This document shows, in pieces, positions 1-9,213 of a stretch of 64,000 bases of DNA. Position 1 is the stretch's first letter. Each line of letters starts with the position of its first letter. The notes below the pieces were generated by a model. It ran no database searches, had not been told where the DNA came from, and saw only the letters and a list, made by a program, of their open reading frames with translations. The position numbers and the translations under genes were made by a program. The stretch covers positions 310,001-374,000 of the forward strand of contig NZ_BNJI01000001.1 in NCBI RefSeq assembly GCF_016587415.1. Reading direction: 5' to 3'. This DNA is from Ktedonobacter sp. SOSP1-85 (GTDB lineage: Bacteria; Chloroflexota; Ktedonobacteria; Ktedonobacterales; Ktedonobacteraceae).

Positions 1-39
1 TGTCCTCATGTTCCGCAATAGACAAAGGAAGAAACAAGT

Positions 40-1833
40 TTGATATACGTTCAGTTAAGACGCTACTGGCGCTTCCTGACCACTTACCTCTTTCATGCTC
101 TCAATCGTTACTGGCGGCTGTTGGCCCGCTATCTGCGCCCCCAGTGGCCACGCATGGCCCTGCTAGCTCTGATCCTGGTTGGCACCATTTCTGTACAGGT
201 GATGACACCGCTGGTCGCAAGCTACTTTATCGATCAGGCCACCTCGGGCGGGGATCTGCATAATCTGATCGTTCTGGCACTGTTGACCATGGTCCTGGCA
301 CTGGCGGGGCAGGGCCTGGCTGTCGCCGAGACCTACGTGGCCGAAAATGTAAGCTGGACGGCCACCAACACGTTGCGCGCCGACCTTGTGGCTCACCTGC
401 TCAGGCTGGATGCCTCTTTTCACACGGCCCATACGCCGGGCGAGTTAATCGAGCGGGTGGATGGTGACGTCGCCACCCTGGCTCGCTTCTTCTCCCGCTT
501 TGTGGTGTATGTGCTCGGCAACGCCGTCTTGCTGATAGGCGTCCTCGGGCTACTCTATCACGTGGACTGGCGGGTAGGCCTGGGAATGAGCGTCTTTGTC
601 GTACTGGCCCTGACGGGTATGCTGCGCATCCGCGCCGCTGCCACACCTTCCTGGGCTGCGGAGCGCCAGGCCAGCGCTGATTTCTATGGTTTCCTGGGTG
701 AATACCTGGCTGGCTTGCAAGATATCCGCTCCAGCGGAGCGGGCGCGTTTGTCCTGCGCCGCTGCGCCGAGGTGATGCGCTCGTGGCTGGCCATCACACG
801 CAAGGCACAGATGTGGGGCTATGGCCTGGGCGCTACCAGCCAGGGGTTGTTTGCCCTCGGCACGGCGGCCGCTCTCGCCCTAAGTGCCATGCTGTTTACA
901 TCCGGCACGCTGACTATTGGCGCGGTCTACCTGATCTTTCAGTGTACCGAGATGCTGCGCCAGCCAACCGAACAGATCCGTAATGAAGTACAGGATCTGC
1001 AACAGGCAGACGCCAGCATGGCACGTGTCGAGGCGCTCCTGAATACCAGGCCACGCGTGATCGATGGTCCTGGCGTGGTACTACCGCCAGGACCGCTGGC
1101 GGTGGAATTCGAGAATGTTTCATTTAGTTATGCGGAGGATGCGCCAGTCCTACGTGGCGTTAACGTGTCGCTTGCGCCAGGTCGCGTGCTGGGCGTGGTG
1201 GGACGCACGGGTAGCGGGAAGACAACGCTGACGCGGCTCCTCCTGCGCTTCTACGATCCTGTGGCGGGTGCAGTGCGCCTGGGGGGAGTGGACCTGCGGG
1301 AAGTTCATCTCTCGGCATTGCGCTCGCGCATTGGCCTGGTCACGCAGGAGGTAAACATTTTCCATGCCAGCGTACGCGACAACCTGACGCTCTTCGATGA
1401 TAGCATACCTGATGAGCGTATTCGCGCCGCGCTGGATACCTTGGGTTTGGGGAACTGGCTACGGGAACTGCCGTGTGGGCTGGATACCCAGCTCTTGCCC
1501 GATGGGGCAGGGCTCTCCGCCGGGCAGGCTCAGGTGCTGGCATGCGCCCGTATCTTGCTGCTCGATCCAGACCTGGTCATCCTGGACGAGGCCTCCTCGC
1601 GTCTGGACCCAGCTACGGATCGGCTGGTGCATACGGCACTGGGGCGGTTACTTGAAGGCCGTACCGGCATCATCGTGGCCCACCGGCTGGCCACTATCGC
1701 ATATGCTCACGACGTCCTGGTTCTGGAGGATGGACAGGTGCGCGAATACGGGCCACGGCTGGCTCTTGCTGCCGACCCTACTTCACGCTTTGCCGATTTG
1801 TTGAGCGTTGCCACTGAGGAGGTCTATCAATGA
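40..1833 (+). CDS. ABC exporter half-transporter, subunit 1 (TMD-NBD fusion)
   Basis: A 597-residue half-transporter. An N-terminal six-helix membrane domain covers about residues 30-320 and a nucleotide-binding domain the rest. The Walker A motif GRTGSGKTT is near residue 388, and Walker B is followed by the catalytic glutamate (VILDEAS, about 517). The switch histidine is in IIVAHR. The signature motif is LSAGQ (about 490) instead of LSGGQ. The extreme N-terminus repeats a short motif (RYWRFL, then RYWRLL). The start is a TTG with AAGGAAG about 10 bases upstream; only 39 bases precede it, so an upstream gene of the operon may lie outside the window. It overlaps the next half-transporter by an ATGA and should form a heterodimeric exporter with it in the cytoplasmic membrane. 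Substrate unknown (lipid, peptide or drug). Confidence 0.9.
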   Translation: MIYVQLRRYWRFLTTYLFHALNRYWRLLARYLRPQWPRMALLALILVGTISVQVMTPLVASYFIDQATSGGDLHNLIVLALLTMVLALAGQGLAVAETYVAENVSWTATNTLRADLVAHLLRLDASFHTAHTPGELIERVDGDVATLARFFSRFVVYVLGNAVLLIGVLGLLYHVDWRVGLGMSVFVVLALTGMLRIRAAATPSWAAERQASADFYGFLGEYLAGLQDIRSSGAGAFVLRRCAEVMRSWLAITRKAQMWGYGLGATSQGLFALGTAAALALSAMLFTSGTLTIGAVYLIFQCTEMLRQPTEQIRNEVQDLQQADASMARVEALLNTRPRVIDGPGVVLPPGPLAVEFENVSFSYAEDAPVLRGVNVSLAPGRVLGVVGRTGSGKTTLTRLLLRFYDPVAGAVRLGGVDLREVHLSALRSRIGLVTQEVNIFHASVRDNLTLFDDSIPDERIRAALDTLGLGNWLRELPCGLDTQLLPDGAGLSAGQAQVLACARILLLDPDLVILDEASSRLDPATDRLVHTALGRLLEGRTGIIVAHRLATIAYAHDVLVLEDGQVREYGPRLALAADPTSRFADLLSVATEEVYQ

Positions 1834-3608
1834 AACAGCTTCCAACCTGGCGCTACCTGCTGCAAATGGTCCGCTATAGGCCCTGGCTCTACCTGCTGCA
1901 CGCGATCTTGTGGGGGACGTTCAGCCTGTCATGGCTCCTGGCAGGGCTGGTAGCCCGCGCCTTCTTCGATACCCTCACCGGTCAGGCACACTTGCCTGGT
2001 GGGGTAGCGGGACTGATCATGCTGCTGGTCGTGATCGCCTTGTGCCGCGTGGCCCTGTGGCTCACCGCTGGTTTTGTTGAAATTATGATGCGTTTCACGA
2101 TGAGTGGGCTCCTACGCCGCAACCTGTTGCGCCACATTCTGAAGCGGCCAGGAGCCAATGCGCTCCCCTACTCCATCGGCGAGACCATCAGTCGCTTTCG
2201 CGACGATGCTTATCAAGGCGAGGATGGCGTGGACTGGAGCGACGAGATTACAGGTCAGGGTCTGCTCGCCGTCGTGGCCTTCCTGGTGCTCCTGCACATT
2301 GATGCTCGTATGACCTTGATTACCATCCTGCCTCTCGTGGTCGTGACGCTCATCGCCCGGCGGGCGAGCAACGCGCTGGGTCGCTATCGCGAGGCCAGTA
2401 GTCAGGCTACCAGCCAGGTCACTGGCGCCATCGGCGATATCCTGGCAGCGGTGCAGACGGTGCAGGCCACTGGGGCCGAAGAGCGAATCCTGGCTCGCTT
2501 CCGCCGACTGAATGAGCAGCGCCGGACAGCGATGCTGGCCGATCGCCTGGCGACGCAGGTTCTGGACGCTATCACGGAGAATACGGTGAGCCTGGGGACG
2601 GCCCTCATCATGTTGCTGGCCGCTGGCAGTCTGCGCAGTGGTAGCATGACGGTGGGCGACTTTGCTCTGTTTGTCTTATATATGAGCTTTATCGCCGATT
2701 TCACCTCCGGGCTAGGAAAGTTCCTGGCTCACTATCAGCAGACGGGTGTCGCTTTCGCCCGCATGGGTGCTTTATTGGGGGATGCTCCGCCATCAGCTCT
2801 GGTAGAGCATACGCCGTTGCACTTGCGTGGACCTTTGCCCGAGGTCCCGCCTCCAGCGCGCAGTGTGGCTGATCAGTTATTCCTCGTGGAGGCGCGAGGG
2901 CTAACTTATCGCCACCCGCAGTCTGGGCGAGGTATCGACGAGGTGGACCTACGCCTGAACCATGGCACACTGACGGTGGTAACGGGGCGCGTCGGCGCGG
3001 GCAAGACAACGCTTCTCCAGACGCTCCTGGGCTTGCTGCCCAGTGAGGCAGGCGAGATCCGTTGGAACGGCGACGTCGTGGACGACGCTGCCTCCTTCTT
3101 TGTGCCGCCCCGTGCGGCATACACGGCACAGGTACCACGCCTGTTCAGCGAGACGCTCAGGCAGAACATCCTTCTAGGGCTACCAGACGACTCTGCGGCC
3201 CTGACCGCTGCCGTGCGGGGCGCTGTTTTAGAGCGCGATGTACAGGCACTGGAGGAAGGTTTGGAGACACCAGTGGGTACTCGCGGCGTCAAGCTCTCGG
3301 GGGGACAGATGCAGCGCACGGCAGCGGCGCGTATGTTGGTGCGCGGCGCCGAGTTGCTGGTAATCGACGACCTCTCCAGCGCGCTGGACGTCGAAACCGA
3401 ACGCACCCTCTGGGAACGCATCTTTGAGCGCGAAGATACGACCTGCCTGGTCGTCACGCACCGGCGCGCCACCCTGCAACGTGCCGATCACATCATCCTG
3501 CTCAAGGATGGCCATGTCGACGCTGAAGGAAGACTGGACGAGTTGCTCGCAACCAGTGAGGAGATGAGGAGGCTCTGGCAAGAAGACGATGGGAAGGTAT
3601 ATGAATAA
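1830..3608 (+). CDS. ABC exporter half-transporter, subunit 2 (TMD-NBD fusion)
   Basis: A 592-residue partner of the preceding gene, starting in an ATGA overlap, so the two are translationally coupled. The membrane domain covers about residues 15-310. The nucleotide-binding domain has Walker [10 protein letters not shown] (about 388) and a canonical LSGGQ signature (about 488). Walker B is followed by aspartate rather than glutamate (LLVIDDLSS, about 513). The switch histidine is kept in VVTHRR. The Asp-for-Glu change here and the altered signature in subunit 1 belong to the same composite ATP site. This matches the known pattern of heterodimeric exporters with one consensus and one degenerate site. 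A strong hairpin terminator follows. Confidence 0.9.
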   Translation: MKQLPTWRYLLQMVRYRPWLYLLHAILWGTFSLSWLLAGLVARAFFDTLTGQAHLPGGVAGLIMLLVVIALCRVALWLTAGFVEIMMRFTMSGLLRRNLLRHILKRPGANALPYSIGETISRFRDDAYQGEDGVDWSDEITGQGLLAVVAFLVLLHIDARMTLITILPLVVVTLIARRASNALGRYREASSQATSQVTGAIGDILAAVQTVQATGAEERILARFRRLNEQRRTAMLADRLATQVLDAITENTVSLGTALIMLLAAGSLRSGSMTVGDFALFVLYMSFIADFTSGLGKFLAHYQQTGVAFARMGALLGDAPPSALVEHTPLHLRGPLPEVPPPARSVADQLFLVEARGLTYRHPQSGRGIDEVDLRLNHGTLTVVTGRVGAGKTTLLQTLLGLLPSEAGEIRWNGDVVDDAASFFVPPRAAYTAQVPRLFSETLRQNILLGLPDDSAALTAAVRGAVLERDVQALEEGLETPVGTRGVKLSGGQMQRTAAARMLVRGAELLVIDDLSSALDVETERTLWERIFEREDTTCLVVTHRRATLQRADHIILLKDGHVDAEGRLDELLATSEEMRRLWQEDDGKVYE

Positions 3609-3624
3609 CAAATAGGGACTAAGG

Positions 3625-3668
3625 AACCTGGCCAGGCTTTCGGATTTTTCTGAAAGCCTGGCCAGGTT
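3625..3668. terminator. Perfect 17-bp hairpin between convergent genes
   Basis: Arms 3625-3641 and 3652-3668 are perfectly complementary with a 10-base loop. The hairpin lies between the end of the ABC exporter and the end of the IF-1 gene on the other strand, so it probably acts as a two-way terminator. A short T-rich tract follows on the plus strand. Confidence 0.8.
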
Positions 3669-3678
3669 CGGTTGTGTT

Positions 3679-3918
3679 TTAGCGGGGACCACGACCTTCG
3701 TTGATGCGCCAGGTGATCCGGCCTCGTGTCAGGTCGTAGGGCGAGAGCGCAACTCGCACCTTATCACCCGCCACAAGACGTATATTTGACAGCCGCAAAC
3801 GTCCGGCAGGCACTGCCAGTACATGATGCTGCTCATCGATTTGGATTTTAAACAAGGCGTTGGGAAACACTTCAACCACTTCCCCAACGACCAGAATGTC
3901 ATCTCTCTCTTTTGCCAT
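3679..3918 (-). CDS. infA: Translation initiation factor IF-1
   Basis: A 79-residue single OB-fold (S1-like) protein. It keeps the family frame: MAKERDDI at the start, a GEVVEVFPNALFKI strand, GDKVRVALSPYDLTRGRITWR near the end. IF-1 binds the ribosomal A site during initiation. The central segment (AVPAGRLRLSNIRL) departs from the usual HISGKMRKNYIRI, and the C-terminal tail runs past the usual 72 residues. It is not in a ribosomal-protein cluster, where infA often sits near rpmJ, so it may be a second, diverged copy. A pentapeptide-repeat gene lies just upstream on the same strand. Confidence 0.9.
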   Translation of the reverse strand: MAKERDDILVVGEVVEVFPNALFKIQIDEQHHVLAVPAGRLRLSNIRLVAGDKVRVALSPYDLTRGRITWRINEGRGPR

Positions 3919-3939
3919 ATTATCCTTCCTTTGCCATGC

Positions 3940-4323
3940 TCAGTTCAGCACGGTCTCTTCAAGAACCGCCTTTTGCAGATTCGTCTCGCTGAGGTCCGCG
4001 TCGCGCAGGTTTGCTCGATACAGCAATGTCCCATTGAGGTCTGCTCCACACAGGTTCGCGCGACAAAGATGGGTGCCACTCAAGTCCGCGCCGCTGAGAT
4101 TGGCTTGGCTGAGATTGGCTCTGATCAAGTTGGCCCGATAGAGGTCGGCCCAGGTGAAGTCGACGCCGCTGAGATCTACTCCGCTCAAGTCGGCATTGCT
4201 CAAACAAGCCCAGGCTAAATCGGAGCCACTGAGATCAGGCCGAATATCCGAATGCTCTTGCCTCCACTGATTCCAGGTATGGACACTCTGTTTGAGAAGG
4301 TCAAGATGTTGCTGATTCGCCAA
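3940..4323 (-). CDS. Pentapeptide-repeat protein
   Basis: About 127 residues. After a 25-residue N-terminal segment (LLKQSVHTWNQWRQEH) it consists of tandem A(D/N)LXX pentapeptides such as ADLSG, VDLSG, ANLIR, ANLSQ and ADLNG, which fold as a right-handed square beta-helix. I chose the TTG at 4321-4323 because GGAGGT lies 7 bases before it (complement of 4331-4336). The resulting start MANQQHLDLLKQ fits the usual opening of this family. ATG codons at 4359 and 4374 lack a comparable ribosome site. Function is unknown; some relatives protect gyrase, but nothing here shows that. It lies 21 bases before infA and may be co-transcribed with it. Confidence 0.8.
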   Translation of the reverse strand: MANQQHLDLLKQSVHTWNQWRQEHSDIRPDLSGSDLAWACLSNADLSGVDLSGVDFTWADLYRANLIRANLSQANLSGADLSGTHLCRANLCGADLNGTLLYRANLRDADLSETNLQKAVLEETVLN

Positions 4324-4934
4324 TTGGTTTACCTCCAAATGTGTCTCTGTTACACGCATGATGATCCATCCCATTCAGCTTGATTGGAATGTAACTCCTC
4401 TCCAGGCGAGCGAGCAAAGACACGCTCATTCTCCTCAAATCGAGCAAGAAGAACATCTTCAAGCGTTCGTTCGATCCGAAGAAAAGATGTGGCTCGCACG
4501 GAGTAAGAATAATCAGAAAGAGCACAGAGAGGTGGTGCAGCAAAAGAGGAAGATCGATAGTGGCTCTGTTACACGATACCCTGCTGGGTGTGCAAGGCCA
4601 GGAGGCACATCGTGTATTGCTGCCCATGCTCTAAAACATGTGCTAACACAATTTGTCTCCTTTCCTAATTGGCTGAATGAGCATCCAGCCTGAAACAATA
4701 CAAAGGCATCATTGGCTGAACAGGTAACTAGAGTATAGCAGCCATCAGCAAAATTTACAAGAGTTACTCTATGTGCATACGACCAGCCAGTAGGAAAGGT
4801 GTGCTTAGTATGTGCCATGCTCTTTAAAGAGGGCTCAGCTTGTCTGTCTTGATTTTAAAGGATGTTGCCGCCTAGCATGAAGCGTAGGGTCCATGCCGGA
4901 ATGGACCCTACAAAGTAGCGTCTGTAAGGCTGCA
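4324..4934. other. Intergenic stretch without a convincing gene
   Basis: About 600 bases between the pentapeptide-repeat start and the end of the GNAT gene. Short open frames on both strands have no recognisable domain and no good ribosome site. The only structure I see is the hairpin at 4884-4911. The region should hold the promoter of the pentapeptide-repeat/infA pair. Confidence 0.5.
4884..4911. repeat. Palindromic repeat, short copy
   Basis: An 11-bp perfect stem (4884-4894 with 4901-4911) around a 6-base loop, reading GTAGGGTCCAT on the outer arm. The arm sequence recurs in the larger hairpin at 5431-5530, so the two are copies of one repeat family rather than independent terminators. 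Confidence 0.7.
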
Positions 4935-5375
4935 CTAACGCGGCAGTTCGATCTGATACCGGATAAAGCCACGGTTCTCGCCCACCTTATCGTATAGGTA
5001 CCGTGCCGTGGTGTTGGATGCCTGGGTGGTCCAGTACACACGACAACAGCCGTGAGCCCCAGCCCAATCGACGACAGCGGCGATCAACGCGCGAGCCACG
5101 CCTTTACCGCGCGTATCCGAGGCAGTGAAGAGATCCTGTAAATAGCAGACATCTGGTCCCGACGTGCTGGGATGGACAAGGAAATGGGTTATACCAACAA
5201 GCCTGCCGTCCAGCTTGGCACCGAAGGCGTGCAGGTGCGTATCTGCCTGGAATTCGCGCCACGCCCGGTCGTACATCTCGGGCGGCTCAACCCGCTGATA
5301 GAAGTCGATGTAGGCGCGGAACAGGGCTTCCCAGACAGCCCTATCGGACGGCATGAGCTTATCAATACTGATCAT
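4935..5375 (-). CDS. GNAT family N-acetyltransferase
   Basis: About 146 residues with the GNAT fold. The acetyl-CoA pyrophosphate-binding motif is in DTRGKGVARALI, preceded by the strand VCYLQDLFT and followed by the C-terminal YWTTQASNTTARYLYDKVG segment. The start at 5375 (MISIDKL) has AGGAGAG about 7 bases upstream, better than the ATG 33 bases further out. Substrate unknown. It lies alone between two copies of a palindromic repeat. Confidence 0.85.
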   Translation of the reverse strand: MISIDKLMPSDRAVWEALFRAYIDFYQRVEPPEMYDRAWREFQADTHLHAFGAKLDGRLVGITHFLVHPSTSGPDVCYLQDLFTASDTRGKGVARALIAAVVDWAGAHGCCRVYWTTQASNTTARYLYDKVGENRGFIRYQIELPR

Positions 5376-5430
5376 GTAGTACTCTCCTGATTGTATCTCT
5401 AAATTCAAGGAAGAAAGGAACTGAAGAGAT

Positions 5431-5530
5431 TGTAGGGCTCATGCTGGCATGGACTCCGAGCGCAGCGACCTACCCGCGCCAGGGTATCGGCCTGCGGGCC
5501 GGGCGAGTCCATGCCAGCATGGACCCTACA
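5431..5530. repeat. Palindromic repeat, long copy
   Basis: Arms of 26 bases (5431-5456 and 5505-5530) pair with two adjacent mismatches and enclose a GC-rich spacer of about 48 bases. The outer arm reads TGTAGGG followed by a CATGCTGGCATGGACTC core, itself partly palindromic (ATGCTGGCAT). It shares its outer arm with the hairpin at 4884-4911. It overlaps the 3' end of the DinB gene by five bases. Confidence 0.75.
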
Positions 5531-6047
5531 TCGGGGGCACAATCTCGTGATCTAGGAAGAAGGCACGCCAGGGGCCGCAGCCGAGCATAAAGGGTTGCAT
5601 AAGCGCTCGCTCCGCCTGGATAGTGTGATTCAAATCGTGAGCCGCCCATGTATGAAGGAACTGTGCCAGGGTAACCGTACCAAACTTCGGATGCTGGACA
5701 GTCCGCTCCAGATCCTCATCCTTCACTTGCTGAATCAGGACAAGACTTTCTTGACGATGCTGTGCAAACGCAGCCGCAAGCTGTTCAGGCGTCTGAGTAG
5801 CAAGATCTGGGTGTGGCTCGTTGGGATCGAAATCGCTGAAGTCCTGGCCCGTCAGAAGAGCGCGGAAGCGCACAGGAAAGAGCGCACGTTCCGCATCCAC
5901 CAAATGCTGTAAGCAATTGCGTGCCGACCACTCCCCTGCGGCTGGCGGACGTATCAGCAGATCATTGGGAAGTGTGCTGACCAATCGCTGCCAGCGCTCT
6001 GGGGTAGTAGAGAGGACCGCAAGTACTCGCTCTAACATAGTATTCAT
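5526..6047 (-). CDS. DinB/YfiT-like four-helix metal-binding protein
   Basis: About 173 residues of the DinB superfamily. The probable metal-binding histidines are in LQHLVDAE (helix 2) and in the HDLNH motif near the C-terminus. The conserved N-terminal pattern is also present (PAAGEWSARNCLQHLVDAE). Relatives include thiol transferases and damage-inducible proteins, so the reaction cannot be assigned. The start at 6047 (MNTMLERV) has AAGGAGG six bases upstream; the frame stays open further out but without a better site. Confidence 0.85.
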   Translation of the reverse strand: MNTMLERVLAVLSTTPERWQRLVSTLPNDLLIRPPAAGEWSARNCLQHLVDAERALFPVRFRALLTGQDFSDFDPNEPHPDLATQTPEQLAAAFAQHRQESLVLIQQVKDEDLERTVQHPKFGTVTLAQFLHTWAAHDLNHTIQAERALMQPFMLGCGPWRAFFLDHEIVPPM

Positions 6048-6247
6048 GAGAACCTCCTTTACTTCCTTTGAGTTTTTTTGCCGTTTCTCTGAGTACCTCT
6101 TTGGCATCCTCCACCAATTCCATCTTTTTGCTCCTGGAGCTTTTTTGCTTCAGTATATCATGCCCTCTGAGGAACAGTGGAACGCCTTCACTCCCTGCGC
6201 GTGCATTCGTTCCGCTGTTTTTCAAACAAAAGCCGACAGCAACTCTT

Positions 6248-7327
6248 CTACAACTGTACGAGTTTCATTGCTTGGGCGAAGTGGGGATCTTCCAGGCGAA
6301 ACCCATCGGGATTGGTACCGCGTGCCAGCGCCAGGTGGTAACTAAAGAGTTGGAGCGGGATCAGGCAGGTAAGCGCAGTGAATGGCTCAGGGGCACGTGG
6401 GATAGTGCACATACCCGCCGCATCCTGCTGGATGCTGGTAGCCGTACCATCGCTGACCACGATGAAGGGGGCACCAACCGCCTTAATCATGGTGGCAAGT
6501 TCGAGGACACGGGCCTGGGCTGGACCGCCAGGGGCGATGAGAATGAAGAGGTCCTCTGGCTCGACACACTGGAATGGACCGTGCAGCATGACCTCAACCG
6601 GCATACCTTCGGCCTGGAGATACGAGGTCTCCTTGATCTTGAGCGCGATCTCCAGGGCCGTGATGCCAGATGGTCCGCCTCCTACGATCCAGATACGGCG
6701 GTGCTTCAGATGGGCGCTTGCCAACTCCGCCATCCGCGCATCTGTCTCCAGGCAGGTTCGCAAGATGGTGGGGAACTCTTCTTGCAGGAAGGTGGGCGCG
6801 TGGTGCTGCTGCCCGAGTGCTTCAGCCAGGCAAGACAGCGCGGCGATGGTGCCAGTGTAGCTAACCGTGTGAGCCGAAGATTTATCCTGCTCGGTGGTCT
6901 TGAGAGTGATGTCGGCATACTGCATGGTGCTGGGAGCGCCCTCGCCCGTGATAAGCAGCGTATAACAACCGGCTTCTCTGGCGCGTTTAATGGCCTCCAG
7001 GCTGTAGCGTTTGCCACCGCGATGACTGATGACGATCACACAATCCCTGGCACTCAGGTTGGGGCCGTAGAGGGCGAAATCGAACGAGTGCATCGTCTGG
7101 ATGGGCACTGCTACACCATAATACCTGAACAGGTGATAGCCTACTTCGGCTGCGTGGAACGAGGTTCCGATGGCGACGATGAAGATGCGCTGAGCTTGCG
7201 CGAGTCTGGGAGCAATCTGCTCAGTCAGAGGACGAATATGCTGGATAATCGAAGCCCAAGCCTGGGGTTGGGTCATCACTGCGTCATACATGTGAAAGGG
7301 ATGCTGGGTGCGAGGTTCGGCTGCCAT
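6248..7327 (-). CDS. SIS-domain sugar isomerase/aminotransferase-like protein
   Basis: About 359 residues with two SIS domains, resembling the isomerase half of glucosamine-6-phosphate synthase without its glutaminase domain. The first SIS domain has VAIGTSFHAAEVGYHLF and VIVISHRGG. The second has IWIVGGGPSG, followed by KETSYLQAEGMPVEVMLHGP, the counterpart of the GlmS segment before KHGP. The end (LARGTNPDGFRLEDPHF) is like the FrlB/AgaS group, so a phosphosugar deglycase or aminosugar isomerase is likely. The start at 7327 has AAAGGA about 8 bases upstream. It diverges from the MocR regulator 145 bases away, which may control it. Confidence 0.85.
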   Translation of the reverse strand: MAAEPRTQHPFHMYDAVMTQPQAWASIIQHIRPLTEQIAPRLAQAQRIFIVAIGTSFHAAEVGYHLFRYYGVAVPIQTMHSFDFALYGPNLSARDCVIVISHRGGKRYSLEAIKRAREAGCYTLLITGEGAPSTMQYADITLKTTEQDKSSAHTVSYTGTIAALSCLAEALGQQHHAPTFLQEEFPTILRTCLETDARMAELASAHLKHRRIWIVGGGPSGITALEIALKIKETSYLQAEGMPVEVMLHGPFQCVEPEDLFILIAPGGPAQARVLELATMIKAVGAPFIVVSDGTATSIQQDAAGMCTIPRAPEPFTALTCLIPLQLFSYHLALARGTNPDGFRLEDPHFAQAMKLVQL

Positions 7328-7472
7328 GGGATGATCCTTTCTCTTGTCAGGAATACTCCTGATGTTGGTGAGAGTATGATATCCTGAGATTGATCTCCCC
7401 ACCAGGGCCATTTTGTGCTAAAGTGAGAGGACCAATACAGCATCTCCGCATAGCACTAGGAAGGGAACGGCC

Positions 7473-8960
7473 TTGACACAATCTGCCTCTATTGTCGCTT
7501 CTCTCTGTCTTGTATTGGATCGACAGTTGCCGACACCGCTCTTTCGCCAGTTCTACGCCGGCCTGCGCGAGGCCATCCTATCCGGGCACCTTGAAGGTGG
7601 GACACGCCTGCCGCCGACGCGAGAACTGGCTGAGGAATTAGAGGTTTCGCGCAATACGGTGGTGAATGCTTTTGAGCAGTTGATCGCCGAAGGCTACCTG
7701 GAAGGCAAGGTTGGGGCAGGCACCTACGTGACCTCTATACTACCAGAAGATGTCTTCAAGACGAACATCGATGTGAGAAATGCCTCTAGTGGGGTTCCCA
7801 TGTCTGGCGCGGCCATTTCGCGCTGGGGAGCTTCTCTTACGGCCAAATCGGTCGTGCCGATCCGCTATGCCCGCAATCCTCGTGCTTTCCAGCCAGGTGT
7901 GCCTGCAATCGATAGGTTTCCTTTTGATCTCTGGGCGAAGTTGACGGCCCGCTGTTGGCGCTATCCGGCGCGTGAGTTGCTCTCCTATGGCGATCCGCAT
8001 GGCTATTGGCCCTTGCGTGAGGCGATCGCAGGTTACCTCAAGGCGTCCAGGGGTATGAAATGTGAACCTGAGCAAGTGATCATCATGGCGGGTTCCCAGC
8101 AGGCGCTGGATCTGACGGCCAGGGTGCTGCTGGATCCTGGTGATGCCATGTGGATTGAAGACCCTGGCTATCTAGGTGCGCGGCATGTCTTTGCTGGTCT
8201 GGGTGTGCGCCTGGTACCCGTTGAGGTCGATAAGGATGGCTTGAATGTGGAGGAGGGTATACGGCGTTGCCCTGACGTGCGCCTGGCCTATGTGACACCC
8301 TCGCATCAGTATCCGCTGGGAGTTACGATGAGTCTGGCCCGGCGGCTGGCACTGCTTGAGTGGGCGACACGCACAGGAGCCTGGGTGCTGGAGGATGACT
8401 ATGACAGCGAGTATCGCTATGAAGGACGGCCCCTGGCTGCTTTGCAGGGCTTAGACAATACGGGCCGGGTCATCTACATGGGCACCTTTAGCAAAGTGTT
8501 GCTGCCCGCGCTGCGCCTGGGTTACCTGGTTGTTCCGCTTGCACTCGTAGACACCTTCGTGCAGGCCCGCTCGATCGCCGACCGGCACTCCCCGGCGCTG
8601 GACCAGATGATCCTGACTGAGTTCATGAACGAGGGGCACTTTGCACGCCATATCCGGCGCATGAAGCACCTCTATGTCGAGCGCCAAGCGGTGTTGATAG
8701 AAGTAGCCCGCCAGAAGCTAGACGGCCTGCTGCAGATCCAGCCCTCCACAACCGGCTTACACGTCGTGGGCTGGCTGCCGCCACGCTGGGACGATCGTCT
8801 CGCCAGCCAGCATATTCAACGCCAGGGAGTCGATACTCCGCCGCTTTCGGCCTACCACCTTGCTCCTCCGCAACGTAGCGGCTTGGTCCTCGGCTACGCA
8901 GGCGTGGAACCGCAAGCCATACGCACAGCCGTCGAGCACATAGCAAGGGCGCTTAGCTAA
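7473..8960 (+). CDS. MocR-family (GntR-aminotransferase fusion) transcriptional regulator
   Basis: A 495-residue fusion. An N-terminal GntR winged helix (about residues 20-90, TRELAEELEVSRNTVVNAFEQL) is followed by a fold-type I aminotransferase domain. The aminotransferase part keeps the EDDYDSEYRYEGRPLAAL segment and a PLP lysine in TFSKVLLPALRLGY. PdxR and GabR are named members; they sense PLP with an amino compound. The start is TTG with AGGAAGGGAA upstream. The position next to a divergent SIS-domain gene suggests control of that gene, but the ligand is not evident. Confidence 0.9.
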   Translation: MTQSASIVASLCLVLDRQLPTPLFRQFYAGLREAILSGHLEGGTRLPPTRELAEELEVSRNTVVNAFEQLIAEGYLEGKVGAGTYVTSILPEDVFKTNIDVRNASSGVPMSGAAISRWGASLTAKSVVPIRYARNPRAFQPGVPAIDRFPFDLWAKLTARCWRYPARELLSYGDPHGYWPLREAIAGYLKASRGMKCEPEQVIIMAGSQQALDLTARVLLDPGDAMWIEDPGYLGARHVFAGLGVRLVPVEVDKDGLNVEEGIRRCPDVRLAYVTPSHQYPLGVTMSLARRLALLEWATRTGAWVLEDDYDSEYRYEGRPLAALQGLDNTGRVIYMGTFSKVLLPALRLGYLVVPLALVDTFVQARSIADRHSPALDQMILTEFMNEGHFARHIRRMKHLYVERQAVLIEVARQKLDGLLQIQPSTTGLHVVGWLPPRWDDRLASQHIQRQGVDTPPLSAYHLAPPQRSGLVLGYAGVEPQAIRTAVEHIARALS

Positions 8961-9213
8961 GGCCCACTCGGGCGTTTAACCCATCCTCTTCTTCTTCGTG
9001 CCCAAGAAGCAAAAAATTCCTTACTCAGCCGGAAGCATAATATGGTATCCTTTTCAATGTCAGGAGGCATTGGACGGAAACGAGGCATAGGCGTGAGGAA
9101 CTCGTGGTAGGGCGTATGTCTGCCTTGTTTCAGCGAGGCCAAAGAGGCAACAAGTGCCCAATACACGCGTAATTCGATGTCGCGAATGCGCTTTCATGTA
9201 AAGGAGTACAACT
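8961..9213. other. Intergenic region, no gene seen
   Basis: A 253-base gap between the MocR regulator and the peptidase gene, both on the plus strand. I see no clear terminator hairpin and no convincing small gene. It ends with AAGGAG (9201-9206), the ribosome site of the next gene. Confidence 0.4.

Noticed and set aside
4358..4818. Small open frames on both strands after the pentapeptide-repeat start
   Set aside because: No domain, no ribosome site, and each is contradicted by the other strand.
6068..7387. A 439-codon open frame on the plus strand opposite the SIS-domain gene
   Set aside because: It is the antisense of a well-supported gene; its translation has no domain and no ribosome site.
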